Source: Phyllostachys edulis
Taxonomy: Eukaryota; Streptophyta; Magnoliopsida; Poales; Poaceae
Assembly: GCA_036346405.1 (NCBI GenBank)
Contig: CM070546.1
Coordinates: 96,470,955-96,534,954 of the forward strand
DNA: 64,000 bases
Reading direction: 5' to 3'
Positions 12,107 through 24,399 of the stretch are shown piece after piece (position 1 is the first letter of the stretch; every line of letters starts with the position of its first letter). A program made the position numbers and the translations under genes. The notes under the pieces are model-generated. The model saw nothing but the letters and a program-made list of their open reading frames with translations. It was not told where the DNA came from and ran no database searches.

Positions 12107-13800
12107 TTACTGTTGAGTTATAACTCCAATGGGCCTCATTCCCATGTCCATAGACACAACGGAAATCGCTTTCCGTGCTAGCCCCTTTGTGAAAGGGTCT
12201 GCCAGATTTATCTCAGTGCGTATATAATTCATAGTAATCAGTCCGGAGTTCCTCAATTTTCTAATAGATTTAAGCCTATGCTTCACATGTTTGGAGGACT
12301 TCATGTTATCCTTAGTACTTGTAACCTTAATCAACACTGTTTGGTTATCACAGTATGTTAGGATTGCCAGTATTGGTTTCTCAACCAGTGGCAAGTCCAA
12401 CAGAAGCCCTCTAATCCATTCAGCCTCAATAGTAGTTGTGTCTAGTGCTACAAGTTTTGCTTCCATGGTTGACCTCGCCAAAATGGTCAGTTTACATGGC
12501 CTCCATTAAATTACAACACCTTCTAGGGTAAAGACATAACCACATGTAGCTTTGATCTCATCTGCATCAGAGATCCAATTTGAATCACTATATCCTTCTG
12601 ATACAGATGGATACCCAGTATAGTGAATTCCATATGAGGTTGTGCCTCTCAAGTAGCGCAACACTCTCTCAAGTGCCTCCGAGTGATCATCTCTTGGGTT
12701 AAAAGTAAACCAACTTAATTTGCTCACAGCAAATGATATGTGGGGTCTTGTGGCACAAGATAGATACGTAAGGGACCCAATAATTTGTGAATATCTCAAT
12801 TGATCTTTTCCTAATCCCTTATTCTTTCAAAGCTTAACACTAGCATCATAAGGAGTTGGGGGAAATCTTGTAGTTCTCAAAACCGAACCGACTCAATATT
12901 TTCTCAACATAATGGATTAGATCAAAGTGATCCCATCCTCATTTTTGATCAATTTAAAATTCAGAATAACATTTATCTCTCCTAGATCTTTCATATCAAA
13001 GCGTCTAAATAAGAAAGATTTGACTTCGTCAATAATAACAGTGTTTGTCCCAAAGACAAGTATGTCATCGACATACAAACAAAAAATCACTCCTTGACCC
13101 CCCACCATAACAATGATACAGACACTTATCTGGCTCATTCACAGCCAAACCAGCATATGTTAAAGTTTTATCAAACTTCTCATGCCATTGTTTAGGTGCT
13201 TGGTTTAAGCCAGGATTTGATTAATTTGCACACCTTATTTTTCTATCTAGAAATCATAAAACCATTCGGTTGCTCCATATAGATTTCTTCCTCTAACTCC
13301 CTATTATAGAAAGCTGTCTTCACATCCATTTGATGAATGTGTAGACTATGGGAAGCAGCTAATGCAATGAGCACTCAAATGATGGTCAATCTGGCAACAG
13401 GAGAGTAAGTATCAAAATAATCCGCACCTTCTTTCTGAGTATAACCCTTGGCCACAAGTCTTGCATTGTACTTATCAATAGTACCGTCAGGCCTTGTTTT
13501 CTTATTAAAGATCCACTTGCATCCAACAAGTTTTCACCCGATAGGATGTTTATTAATCTCCCAAGTCCCATTAGCCATGATGGAATCCATCTCACTATGG
13601 ACTGTCTCTTTCCAATACTCAGCATCAGGTAATGCATAAGCCTCTGAAAGAGTGTTTGGCACATCATCCATGAGGTATACAATAAAGTCTTCGCCAAAGG
13701 TTTTCTCAACCCTTTGTCGCTTGCTCCTGTGAGGAGCTTTTTCTACTAAATTATTATCTTCCTCAGAAATATCACAAGTTGGTGATATATCACTCATTCA
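12107..13800 (-). pseudogene. Element B reverse transcriptase and RNase H, broken
   Basis: The copia RT begins near 13640 with WKETVHSEMDSIMANGTWE. The active-site box YVDDILVFG, with both aspartates, lies at about 13048-13075. The RNase H part contains IGSLTYLSCATRP and the DSNW block (12510-12800), and the end region has ADPFTKGL near 12180, stopping at 12107. Residue order and motifs match plant copia polyproteins. The frame is interrupted at least four times between 12800 and 13640. Confidence 0.88.
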
Positions 13801-14099
13801 TTCAGAGATGGTGGTAGGTTCAAAATTACTATTATTTATAGTTTGATTATCCTCAGTTCGAGAAGTAATGCCTACAGTTCTCATAGAATAAATATCCTCA
13901 AAAAATGAAGCATCTCTGGACTCCATTATTGTGTTGGCAATAATCTTAGGAGTTTCTTATTTTAATACTAAAAATCTATAGGCCATGCTGTTATGATCAT
14001 ATCCCAGTAAGACACAATCGATTGTTTTAAGTCCAAACTTTCTCTTTTTCTGCAATGGTATGTAGACCTTTGCCAAACACCCCCAAGTTCGTAGAAAAT

Positions 14100-14880
14100 T
14101 AACATTGGGTTTTCTCCCCTTCCATCCCTTATACGGAGTAATCTAACACCTTTTAGTGATTACTTCGTTTAGGACGAAAGTTGCTGTCATAATAGCTTCC
14201 CCCCACCACATCTTAGGCATACTGGTACTCTCCAACATGGCATTCACCAAGTCTATTAGTGTATGGTTTTTCCTCTCAGCCGCCCCATTTGATTGGGGTA
14301 AGTATGGTGGTGTAACTTCATGGACTATTCCATGTTTAGAATAGAATTGGGAGAATTCATGGGAGATATACTCTCCTCCACGATTAGACCTTAGTCTTTT
14401 AATTTTCTTTTCTAGTTGGTTCTCAACTTCGGCCTTATAAATTTTAAAGTAACTTAAAGCTTCATCTTTTATTTTCAGTAGATACACATAACAATATCAT
14501 GACGCATCATCAACAAGAGTTAGAAAATATCTTTTGCCTCCTTTTGTCAACAATCCTTTCAACTCACATAGATCAAAATGGACAAGATCTAATAGTGCTT
14601 AGTTCTTTTCCTCCTGTAACCCCTTTAAGGGCTTTCAAGGTTGTTTGTTTGCACACAAGTTTGACACTTTGATCCTTTGACAATTTCACATTTTACAATT
14701 AAATCTAATATGGACATTCAAGCAATACTATCAAAACCAATATGATAGAAACGAGAATACCATATATTAGCCTCACATTTATTCAAAACAATTGCAATAT
14801 TCAGATTATAACAGTACACTATAGTACTTATGCGGAACAAGCCTCCGCTTTCATAGCCTTTACCAACAAAGTTACCAAAC
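14100..14880 (-). pseudogene. Element B integrase, catalytic Asp replaced
   Basis: The copia integrase core is clear at 14143-14487, with KRLRSNRGGEY, PPYLPQSNGAAERKN and MPKMWWGEA. The second catalytic Asp (RSDRGGEY in the family) is Asn here, codon AAT at 14383-14385, a change that would abolish strand transfer. The third acidic residue is kept in AAERKN. Upstream sequence to 14880 is frameshifted pre-integrase DNA. Confidence 0.86.
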
Positions 14881-14894
14881 TTAGACAACACAAT

Positions 14895-15240
14895 TTAATT
14901 TGACTCAAATACTAGCTTATAACCCTCCCTGCATAGGAGAGAACCACTAATGATGTTCTTGTTTATTGTTGGTGCATGCTGCATGTTCTTCAAGTGGACA
15001 ATCTTCCCTAAAGAAAGCCCCAGATCCACCGTGCCAACACCAAGAATAGAAGCATATGACCCATTCCCCATTAGAACAGAGGAAGCCTTGGCTGCCTGAT
15101 AATAAGAAAATAAGGAAATATCATAACATACGTGAACATTAGCTCTAGTATCAATCCACCAATCAGTGCATTGACATGCTGAAAAAACAACGGGTGAATT
15201 ACCATACCCTCCTGTTGAGGCCTCGCCTATGATCACGTTG
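14895..15240 (-). pseudogene. Element B protease region, active-site Gly replaced
   Basis: The frame shows WWIDTRANVHVC, corresponding to the copia protease WWIDTGANVHVC. Gly of the D-T-G triad is Arg (codon after 15150), a single G-to-A type change. The downstream block ILGVGTVDL and NMQHAPTINKNIISGSLL matches the copia protease-to-pre-integrase region. Confidence 0.84.
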
Positions 15241-15257
15241 ATAGCCTTCTTTTTTTA

Positions 15258-16013
15258 CTATTCAGCATCTTTGCTCTTGCGAAAATAACAGTCTTTCACT
15301 ATATGACCATTTTTCCCACACAAAAAGTAGGTTATATTCCTCATATCATTCTTCTCAGTTTTCTTCTTAAAGCTAGTTGTCTTGTTTGGTTTAAAGCCTT
15401 TGTTTCTCATACCATATCTTTTCTCTATGACATTTGTATTGATCTGATTGTTCTGTCTGGTCATGCTTGGTGCATATTTTGCTCTTGCCTTTTCTTCCAC
15501 ATCAATGGCAGCAATGAGATCCTCAATAGATATCTCTTCTTTTTTGTGCTTTAGGCTAGTGGAAAAATCCCACCATGAAGCAAGAAGTTTGGCAACAATG
15601 CTCACAGTCACAAACTTAGGAGGTAAAATGCAACCCAAATGCGCAATCTCTCCAACCAGTAGCTGAAGCTCATGAGCCTGTGCAACTATTAACTTAGCAT
15701 CTTCGATGTTGTAGTCGAAGAATTGCTTGTACATGTAGAGCCAACGACTAGCCCCAGCTTGGGCATATTTGTGCTCTAGTGCATCCCATAACTATGTGGC
15801 GGACTTGAAGTCCATATACACATCATAGAGCTGGTTGGTCAGTATGGTCAGTATGCATCCAAGAGCAGTATTGTTATCTTTGTCAAACCACATGATCAGT
15901 TCAATTGTAAATGGATACTATAGATGGATCACCCACCATAGCCCCAAAGACATGAGCCAAAACATAACCCTTGTCTGCCATCTATGAAAGTTCTGACTGA
16001 AAAACCTCTCGAG
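15258..16013 (-). pseudogene. gag: Element B gag, C-terminal two thirds
   Basis: A copia Gag (UBN2-type) reads leftwards from about 16010 and contains FDKDNNTALGCILTILTNQLYD in one frame, then MYKQFFDYNIEDAKL from 15734. The zinc knuckle at 15288-15329 reads YFLCGKNGHIVKDC: its first Cys is Tyr, so zinc binding is probably lost. In-frame stops occur near 15795 and 15917. The missing N-terminus continues beyond element C at 31201. Confidence 0.85.
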
Positions 16014-16018
16014 GTTTA
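16014..16018. other. Left target-site duplication of element C
   Basis: GTTTA here pairs with GTTTC at 31201-31205 directly outside the other end of element C. Four of five bases match. The copia Gag frame flanks both copies, which confirms a clean insertion into B. Confidence 0.75.
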
Positions 16019-18399
16019 CAGGAGACCCGATTTATTAGGCTCATAATACTTGGTCATCCAATTGACCCTAGTATTATCAACTAAATAAACCGTGCCTCGA
16101 GATATATGTACTCCCCAAGAATGCGATACACACAACTCATTACAAAAGAATGCATCAATTCCATTCAAACACATAGAAACGAGAACAAGCAACAAACCCG
16201 AAGTTAGTATAAATAAGGGATAGTTATTACAAAGAGAGGCCGACCGGCCAAATAACAACAAGTCTACCAAGATACACAATGAAGCAAAAGGGCCATAAAG
16301 ATGGCCATAACGAAGCCAACCAGTGTGCCTTCACCCACAAGGCAATGGCCAGGACCGCCAAGCTAGTCGCTTTCCCAACCCATGCACATCTCGCAAAAGT
16401 AGAGCCCTTTGGACCCTACCTCCTCTGCAACAAAGTTATTAAGCAAAGCAAATGAGTACAAAAATGTACTACATAAGGCCGACGTGTAATATAACGAGAA
16501 CTATAGTTTAACGCATGCAAGCTTTATTTAAGTGGATGAGGCTTTGGACTTATTTTAGCATAAAGCAAGTTTTCATTTGCAATATTTAAATAGATTCCAA
16601 AGCAATGTTGCAATTCATTTTTCATTTGCAAGAAACAACGAGACAAGTAACAATTGATAGATAACAATCACAGGAAGTGGCTAACCCATTAGCCACCACA
16701 ATAACATGAACATCCATTCATACCAACCCATCAAGTTTTAATTTAAATGTTGTAGTCTAGTTCTTGCACGACCTTACCAAGCATGTCCATAACCTAGGGC
16801 GAGGCTATTGAATAGTTTTAACCTGCGGGGTGTACCAATGTACCCACACGTCGAGACCGCCTTTTAGCCACATGATTTAGCACACTTCCTTTGGTATGCC
16901 TGCACAGCTAAGTCCTACAAGACATTTCCAATGGATGATGCTAATTAAAACATAACCCACGGGATAAGGACACACTAAGCGACCTAACCGTGCCGCTAAT
17001 GCTCCTCTCCCACACCACACATACACATTTAAAATCACCCACCAACCAGCTCATAATTAACACCTCCCAAAGTACTTAGTCAAGAGAGGTCCCATATCCC
17101 CTCGTGTGGTTAGCACGCAAGAGCGCTGGCTTAGTGACACAAGTAACTCGGTCCTTGGGGACTTAGGCACCATTCGATCACACCCAAAATATCACACCAA
17201 CATCCATTGTGCCCAAGTCAATAACAGTTTTGTTTTCATTTTGGTTTTATTTGTTTACAAAGTAACAAGCCACAAGAAGGACAAAATGGAATAAAGATTT
17301 TAGTGTGATCAAGGTCATCGACATAATGTAAACAACCGCCCATTTCTACCGTTATCTAAGCATTGCTAAGCATTATCAACGTAAACTACTAGCGATAAGA
17401 GTCCATCCAGCGAACTCTAAATCGCAAAGCAAGATAATCCTAGGCTTAGTAGTAGAGAATGAACATTTACCTACGAGAATATGCATCTATAGGATTACTA
17501 GCGACATTTTAACACAAAGTGGCATGCATACATATAAGTGAAACAAAGTATTAAGCTTTAAAGTAATGGACAATAAATGCATATGATCAAACTGCTTGTC
17601 TTGCTGATTTTGCTCAATATATTGCTGAGGGTCACTCACGGGTTCAAAGTACTCAAATCGGCACCTAACGAAAATCTAAAAGAAAGCGATAAAACGGCGA
17701 AAACCACAAGACAGCACAGCAAACCAACTCCAAATGCTCTGAAATTTCTCTGAAGCAAGAGGATGATTTTTAGGAATTTAGCAACAAGAACCAATGGATT
17801 TGGATTCTCAATGCAAAAGTTATGAGCAAAACAAATCTGCTCAACCCTAAAAATACCAAACTGCCACTATTCACTAATTTAATTATGAGGCAACATTTTA
17901 TAGAAAGGTGGTGATACTAAGATTTTTACTGTAAAACCAGCACCTCATGAGGTGAATAACACAATTGAGTTCACCTCATTTAGAGCTATATTGCACTTTC
18001 TATAATTTTTCAAAAACAAGAACTTGAACAAAATTATAATGCACAAGAAAGTTTTCTGAAAATAGTGACATGCCTAAATCCTATTCTAACATTTAGAGCA
18101 TTAACAGAGGAAACCAACAAAGTTGGATTCACTCAAAAATAATCTACCGATCAATAATTATGCATTTTACAAGTTAAAGGAATTTCTAGTATAACATTTA
18201 AAGCTAGTTTTGAAATCTATTTGTAAAACCATGTTCTGGAGCCGAACTGGGCTCATACCCATTTTAGATTGGAGCCCAGGTCAAGCCAGAGCTAACACAA
18301 TTTGAATCACCCTATTTGGATTTAAATTGAATTAGTTATGCAATTTTAAAGTTCATACCTTTTTAGAGTTCTTAAAATAACAGTTCACTTTGGAATTTC

Positions 18400-20520
18400 T
18401 AAAACCATAAAGACATGGGAGGGCGTGAGCCACAGATCTGAGATCTAACGGCTCGAGACCTCCCAGGATCTAACGCACTGCCTGCCTTGGCAGGTCCAGA
18501 GGTCATGGACCTCCTAGCGTAGCCTTGCCAGCGAAGGGAGGTCGTGGCCGTTGATGGCACATCAGCGGGCCACAACAAGAAAGGAGGTCCTCAGCAGCTG
18601 CGATCAACACAGGGGAGGACATAAGCGGCTCGAGATCAGCGGGGAGGTCATAACGCGAGATGAACTCGAGGAGGTCAAGCGGAGGTCTGCGTCGCGAGAC
18701 CTCGAGGAGGTGCAGGCGGCCACGATGCGCAAGGGAGGTCTTGGGCGTGCAGATTTCCTCGGAGGAGGTATGGGGCGTCGAGACCAGCGCCCTTGCGCTC
18801 AGCGCATCTTGCCGACGAGGGAGTTAATCGCGCGAGACATAAGGAGGTCGCGCCACGAGGTCTTAAATCGCAACAAGGGCGGATTAAAGGCATTTAAGGC
18901 ACAACCGATGATTAACAATGATTGAGGTATTAAAGGCGAAGGATCTTTGTCCTAAAATGACAACAGAGCTGCTGTTCTTGTCCGACAAAGATCCGAGCAC
19001 GAAGAAATGGTCCTCGCCGGTGATGTAGACCTCGCCATGACATCAAAACACCATTGTGTGCGCAATAGTGTTCTTGCACTGCGGACCACTCTCGGCGGCG
19101 GCGGCCATGAGCGCCGTGAGCCGAGATAACAACGATGACAAGCATGGCCCAAAGACTAAAATGTGAAGTAAAGCTCCGCAACTTCATTCAAGCGTGTGCC
19201 CGACATCGAAGGACTACCGGAAGGTTACAGGAGGTCGAGGTGCCGAGAGGTCGAGAAGGAAGGGCGGTGCGGGGAAGAAAGGTGTTCCACGGCCAAAGCT
19301 CCAACTTCAAGATCCACTTTGGCCACCTCTGAAAAATGCCCAAACAAATTAAGTTAGGGTTAACTTCCAAGAGGTTTTGGGAGCACAAAGTGAGCAAGGG
19401 TTGAAAAGGGAGCCCTTTGGAACTCTTGTGCCACCGAGAAGCTCAAGGACTTCAACAATGGCAGCCACCGAGAGGAGGTTAGTGAGGTAGGAGCTCGGCC
19501 AAGCAGCGGCATGGCAAGCTCAAGTGTGTAAAAAAGAAGCCAAAGGGGGCTCAAGGAATCTTATACCAATAGCACGAGAGGTCTGCACCATGGGTTAAGC
19601 TCATGGTGAGCTTAGCCCATGGGGAGGTCCATGGGAGGTCTGGACTTGGACAAGGCGGATGGGGACAGAGTAGGTTAAGGCAGGCGTGGTCTAGGGGCGG
19701 AAAGGGTGACACGCATTTAATGCTTGCGAGGCGAGCCGTTGGATGTGACCGAGCTCGACTTTGCCTTGCCATGGCTCGAGCACGAGCCCAAGCTAGGAGA
19801 AGAACAGGACCTCAAGCTCACCGTCGAATTAAGTGAATGAGAAGGTCACGCCATCGGATGTTCATTTTGAACCGTTATGTTTTAAGTGGTGGGAGGAGGT
19901 CCCAGCCACATGATCCGAGCAGGAGGTCGTGGCCCTATGATCTCCACATTGCGAACGCGCACGTGGAAAAAGGGACAGGAGGTCCAAGGCGTTGGATCTC
20001 AATCCAACGGTGCGGACCTCCTGGGAGGACTTAAACGCACGCGACTAGAGAAAATGAGGGGGAGGTCATGGCCTTGGGATTTAAATCCAAGGGCACATAA
20101 CAAATAGGGAGGTCCTGAGCTTGCGCAACGCACAAGGGAGGTCATGGCCTTTAGATTTAGATCTAAGGGCTATGACCTCACGTGTGCAGAGGTCCGATGC
20201 GCCGCGAGGCAAGGAGGAGGTCGTGGCCGTGGATTTTAATCAGCGGTGCACAACATGAGATGGGAGGTCGGATGTGCTAGATTTTGAGGGGAGGTGGTGG
20301 GTGTTGGATCTCGATCCAGCTCGACCTCAACAAATGGGAGGTCCTGTGGTTTGAGCGAGGAGAGGTCATGGCCATGGATCGTTGATCCAAGGGCTGTGAC
20401 CTCATGTGGATGAGGAGGACACAGGCTGCGTTCTTGAGGAGGAGGTCGTGGCGGTTTGATGTAAATCCAGCAGCTCGACCTCATCAAATGAAAGGAGGAG
20501 GTGAGGTCTTGAGGTGGTTG
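18400..20520 (-). repeat. GGAGGTC/GACCTCC array in element C 3' LTR
   Basis: The heptamer GGAGGTC (GACCTCC in element sense) recurs dozens of times. From about 19880 it forms imperfect units of roughly 45-75 bases, each GGAGGTC(A/G)TGGCC followed by a near-palindrome such as CTTGGGATTTAAATCCAAG or GTTGGATCTCAATCCAAC. The same array is in the other LTR at 28590-30680. It lies partly upstream and partly downstream of the putative TATA box. Confidence 0.85.
19561..19568 (-). promoter_or_regulatory. Possible TATA box of element C 3' LTR
   Basis: On the minus strand GCTATTGGTATAAGATTCC lies about 1.47 kb into the LTR, a position comparable to the TATA of element A (1.24 kb). The same motif is kept in the other LTR near 29735. 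Placement is inferred, not shown. Confidence 0.4.
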
Positions 20521-21028
20521 AAATGGTTGGACCGGCTTTGCCAGCGGCTAGCCCAAGGAACAGTCTTGAGGTTTTTGAATTAGAACCTTTAAGCAATGAG
20601 ACTTTGCGGAATTGTTTGGGATAGCCAAACAACTCCAAAATTATGAAATTCAAACTGGAGCTTCTTGATGGTAAGATTAACCTCACATAAATTTTCCAGA
20701 GGTTTTTATGCAATGCATTTTTCTCGGGAAATTCATTAAGGTTGTTCAAAGGATTGTTTTACCTCCAAAATTTATCAAACAAGTTTTACAACTTGCGATA
20801 TTTTTCAGAGGGTCCCACATCAACTTTAGGACCAAGAAAAATTATTTTCCAAATGTTTGGCACAAGAGTGGTGACAAATGGAAAAAGGACTTGACTTTTG
20901 GTCAACAAGGACTTTGTGTTTTTGGAATACACAAATCTTGGACAATAATTACATGTGAGAAAAGTTTTAATTTCTACACATTTAATTACATTTGAAACAA
21001 ACCCCGATTATACATTTGGGATGTTACA

Positions 21029-21044
21029 AAATCTCCCCCCTTAC
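21029..21044 (-). other. Element C polypurine tract
   Basis: On the minus strand GTAAGGGGGGAGATTT lies directly before the LTR start TGTAACATCCC and follows CTCGGACGAGATT, the typical Tekay arrangement. Confidence 0.92.
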
Positions 21045-21059
21045 AATCTCGTCCGAGAT

Positions 21060-22300
21060 TTTGGCTTACTCGGAAAAAGAAAGAAGGGTAGTCCGCCTTG
21101 AGACGATCTTCCCTTTCCCAAGTAGCCTCATCCTCGGAATGGTTCGACCCTTTGAACTTTAAGGAACTTAATGGAGCGATTCCTAGTTCTTCGTTCAGCC
21201 TCTTGAGTATCTTGAGCAGGTGCTCGCGATAGGTCAAATCGGGTTGGACATCGAGAGTTTCCAGCGGAGCTTCCTCGATTGGAACACGAAGGCACTTCTT
21301 CAATCGGGACACATGGAACACATCATGTACCCCCTCAAGTGCAGCGAGCAACTCCAACTTTGTGAAAACAGCTCCTTTCTTTTTCGATAATGCGGTAGGG
21401 ACCCACATATCGAGGAGCTAACTTGCCCTTGAGGCGAAACATTAATGGCCCTTCAAAGGAGAGACTTTGAGATAAACAAAGTCATTAGGCGCAAAACTCA
21501 ACTCCCGACGTCGGCGATCCGCATAGCTCTTTTGCCTGGATTGAGTTGTGCGAAGACGCTCACGAATAAGCTGAACTTGACTCTCGGCCTCATTGATCGA
21601 GTCCGGACCAAAGAAAGGTCTCTCACGGTCTCGAGACCAATACAACGGGGTTCTCGCACTTTCTCCGTATAAGGCCTCGAATGGTGCCATGCGAGGCGGC
21701 CTTTGAAAAGTTGTTGTTGTAAGAAAACTTCGTGAATGGCAAGCATTTCTCCCAATGCTTCCCAAAGGAAAGAACACAAGGCCTGAAGCATGTCCTCCAA
21801 AACTTGGTTGACCCTCTCGGTCGACCATCGGTTTGGGGATGGTATCTTGGTGAAAGCAAACGAGTTCCCATAGCCTCTTGCAAGCTATGCCAAAAGCGAG
21901 GCGTGAAAAGGATCCACGATCCGACACAATCGTCGTTTGACACACGTGCAAACTCACGATCGGGCAATGTAGAGTTCCACCAAAAGACCTACGAAGGTCG
22001 GTCTTGACAGGGAAGGAAATGTGCCACCTTAGTCAATCGATCGATGGCGACCCAAATGGCATCATTCTTCTTCGGGGGCGTGGGTAGACGGTGATGAAAT
22101 CCATTCGATCGAATCCACTTCCACTCGAGGAACGAGCAAAAGGCTTAAGCGATCCGGTGGGCCGATGTTAAACCTTCACCGCGACAACACACGTCGCACT
22201 TTCGACAGCGAACCGCAATCTCCCTCTTCATTTGGGTCCACAAAATCACAGCGGAGATCTTGATACATCTTTGTGGCCGGGATGAATGGACAAAAGCGAA
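21060..22300 (-). pseudogene. Element C integrase and chromodomain, broken
   Basis: Reading leftwards: a CDVC zinc region near 22180, core motif IVSDRG at about 21930, the block PPRMAPFEALYGE at about 21690, then SYADRRRRELSFAPNDFVYLKVSPLKG at about 21450-21530. The C-terminal block VHDVFHVSRLKKCLRVP is near 21290-21340, and a chromodomain with FKGSNHSEDEATWERED follows at about 21100-21160. Domain order and the chromodomain agree with element A. Multiple frame changes are present, for example between 21920 and 21800. Confidence 0.87.
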
Positions 22301-22399
22301 TCATGGGCTTCGCGGAGGATCAAATTCCGCAATTCCATGTCCTTTGGAACCACAAAGGCGTTGTCCGAACTTCACAACACGTGCTCATCCTCGGAGAAG

Positions 22400-23800
22400 C
22401 ACTTGGTCATTCCGTTCTTGACATTTTCCTTGATTTTGTTCACTCCAGGGTCCGATTGCTAAGCGGCCTTGACACGATCCACCAAGGTTGGCTGCACAAC
22501 CAAGGTAGCGAGGGAACCATGCTCAACCAAACCCAAGTTGAGGCACTGAAACTCCTCAATAAGGGTGGGCTGAAACTCCTTGGCGACAAAGCATTACAAT
22601 GCGCTTTTCGACTAAGCGCGCCGGCAGCGACATTAGCCTTGCCCGGATGGTAGTGAATACCCACATCATAGTCTTTGATCAATTCCAACCATCTCCTTTG
22701 CACGAGGTTCAGATCTGGTGGGTGAACAAATACTTCAAGCTTTTGTGATCCGAATACACTTCTAGCGATTCTGGATTAGGTAATATCGCCAAATCTTAAG
22801 TGCATGAATCACATGACTAACTCCAAGTCATGGGTAGGATAGTTGAGTTCATGAGGTCTCAATTGCCTTGATGCATAGGCCACTACCTTGCCTTCTTGCA
22901 TAAGGACACAACCGAGGCCTCGACGAAGCATCATAATAGATATCGAAGCTCCGATGGATATCGGGAAGAACAAGAACGGAGCGGTGGTCAACGCTTCTTG
23001 AGTATTTGGAAGCTGTCCTCACACTCAGCGGACCACACGAACTTCTTGTCCTTCTTTAGTAACTCCGTTATCGGCCCGCGATCTTGGAGAAGTTCTCGAT
23101 AAGCGGCGATAATATCCGCTAAGCCGAGAAACTCCGCGCATCGGTTACGAGCGAGGCTGACTCGAGGATAGCACATCGCTGACCTTGCTAGGATCAACGG
23201 CTATGCCTCTGCTGAAAGCACATGGCCCAAAAAGCCACTTCCTTCAACGAGCAGCGCATTTCTTGAACCGCATCTGGTGATGCTCACGCGGTTTACCCAA
23301 CACAAGCTTCAGATGCTCGGCGTGTTCCTCATCGTTCTTGGAATAGATAAGAATATCATCGATGAAGACCACGACAAACTTATCCAAATACTCCATAAAC
23401 ACCGAATTCATGAGGTTCATGAACAAAGCGAGGAGCATTGGTCAAGCGAAAGACATGACGGTGTACTCATACAAGCCATAACGAGTAGAAAGCCGTCTTG
23501 GGAATATCCTCGGGTCGGATCTGAACTTGATGATATCCCACTCTCAAATCAATCTTGGAAAAACACGGGCTCCGGATAAGCGATCAAAGATCATCAATGT
23601 GGGGCAATGGATACTTGTTATTCACCGTCACCTCATTAAGCGGGGCGATAATCGATGCACATGCATAAAATACCGTCCTTCTTCTTAACGAAGATAGCGG
23701 ACAACCCCACGAGAGCGAGCTAGGGCGAATGAAACCCTTCTCTTGAAGCTCATTAAGTTGCTTCTTCAACTCCACCAACTCATTCGGTGGCATCCGATGG
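22400..23800 (-). pseudogene. Element C reverse transcriptase and RNase H, broken
   Basis: RT starts near 23790 with MPPNELVELKKQLNELQEKGFIRPS and PLNEVTVNNKYPLPHIDDL. The active site FIDDILIYSKNDEEHAEHL, with both aspartates, is at about 23310-23370. The connection GPITELLKKDKKFVWSAECE and the RNase H blocks VLMQEGKVVAYASRQLRPHE and IKDYDVGIHYHPGKANVAAGALSRK follow down to about 22600. Asp of the final ADALSR motif is Gly here. Frame changes occur between every named block. Confidence 0.88.
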
Positions 23801-23899
23801 GGCCTCTTGAAATCGGCGGTGATCGGGGAGCCAACTCGATGACGAACTCGAGATCACGAACGGGTGGCATCCCTGGAAGATCCTCGGGAAAGACATCCA

Positions 23900-24345
23900 T
23901 GAAGTCGCATACCGTTGGGACTTCACGAATATCCGGAGCTGGCTTCGCTTCAAGTGCGAAGAGATGAGGGCCTGACAGCTTCGGCGAAAAATGAACCTGT
24001 TCGCCGGATGGACTTGTAAGATAGATGAGCTTCCCAGGCATGTCGATTTGCCCCATGTCTTTGGGACAACCAATCCATGCCAAGAATCACATCTAAGCTC
24101 GCTGCATTGAGGAGAATAAGGTTCGCCACAAACCTTACTCCCTCAATCTCGATAGGAACATCCCTGCACTCCAACTCAGCTCTCAACTCCGAACCGGGAG
24201 AGCGAATGAGCAACGGGACCAACAGAGGAGCAAAAAGAAGGTCACTAGCAGCAGCAAAAGACTGAGATACAAAAGACTGAGATGCTCTGAATCGAACAAA
24301 AGCGATGAGAGGATAAGAGTTTACAAGAAGCGTACCCAACACGGC
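23900..24345 (-). pseudogene. Element C protease region
   Basis: The frame from 24342 leftwards contains FRASQSFVSQSFA in the place of the family motif FDSGASHSFIS, so the catalytic Asp-Ser-Gly is degraded or misread. The downstream block LDVILGMDWLSQRHG is intact near 24080. Position between Gag and RT supports the call. Confidence 0.8.
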
Positions 24346-24399
24346 GTCGGCGCCTCACATGCCTCCTCGGTGAGATGGCGTTAGCGCGACCACTACCCC

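Larger units (their letters stand above)
11890..16018 (-). mobile_element. Element B: Ty1/copia retrotransposon, left (3') part
   Basis: Minus-strand coding remnants run from right to left as gag, protease, integrase, RT, RNase H. Integrase before RT defines Ty1/copia. The element is cut by element C within gag at 16018/31201 and its 3' end is cut by element A at 11889. Bases 11890-12106 hold only untranslated 3' sequence. No 3' LTR is visible in the window. Confidence 0.85.
16019..21028 (-). repeat. Element C 3' LTR, about 5.0 kb
   Basis: On the minus strand it starts TGTAACATCCC at 21028, right after the PPT, and ends at the GTTTA repeat. Its plus-left end (CAGGAGACCC) is a damaged form of TGTGAGACCCC seen in the other copy. 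It is alignable throughout to 26196-31200. It contains a remarkable GGAGGTC-rich array at 18400-20520. Frames inside it, such as an Arg-rich one at 18551-18925, occur in only one LTR copy and are not genes. Confidence 0.92.

Noticed and set aside
18551..18925. Arg-rich frame of 124 codons
   Set aside because: It is produced by the GGAGGTC array; the equivalent region of the other LTR does not keep the frame.
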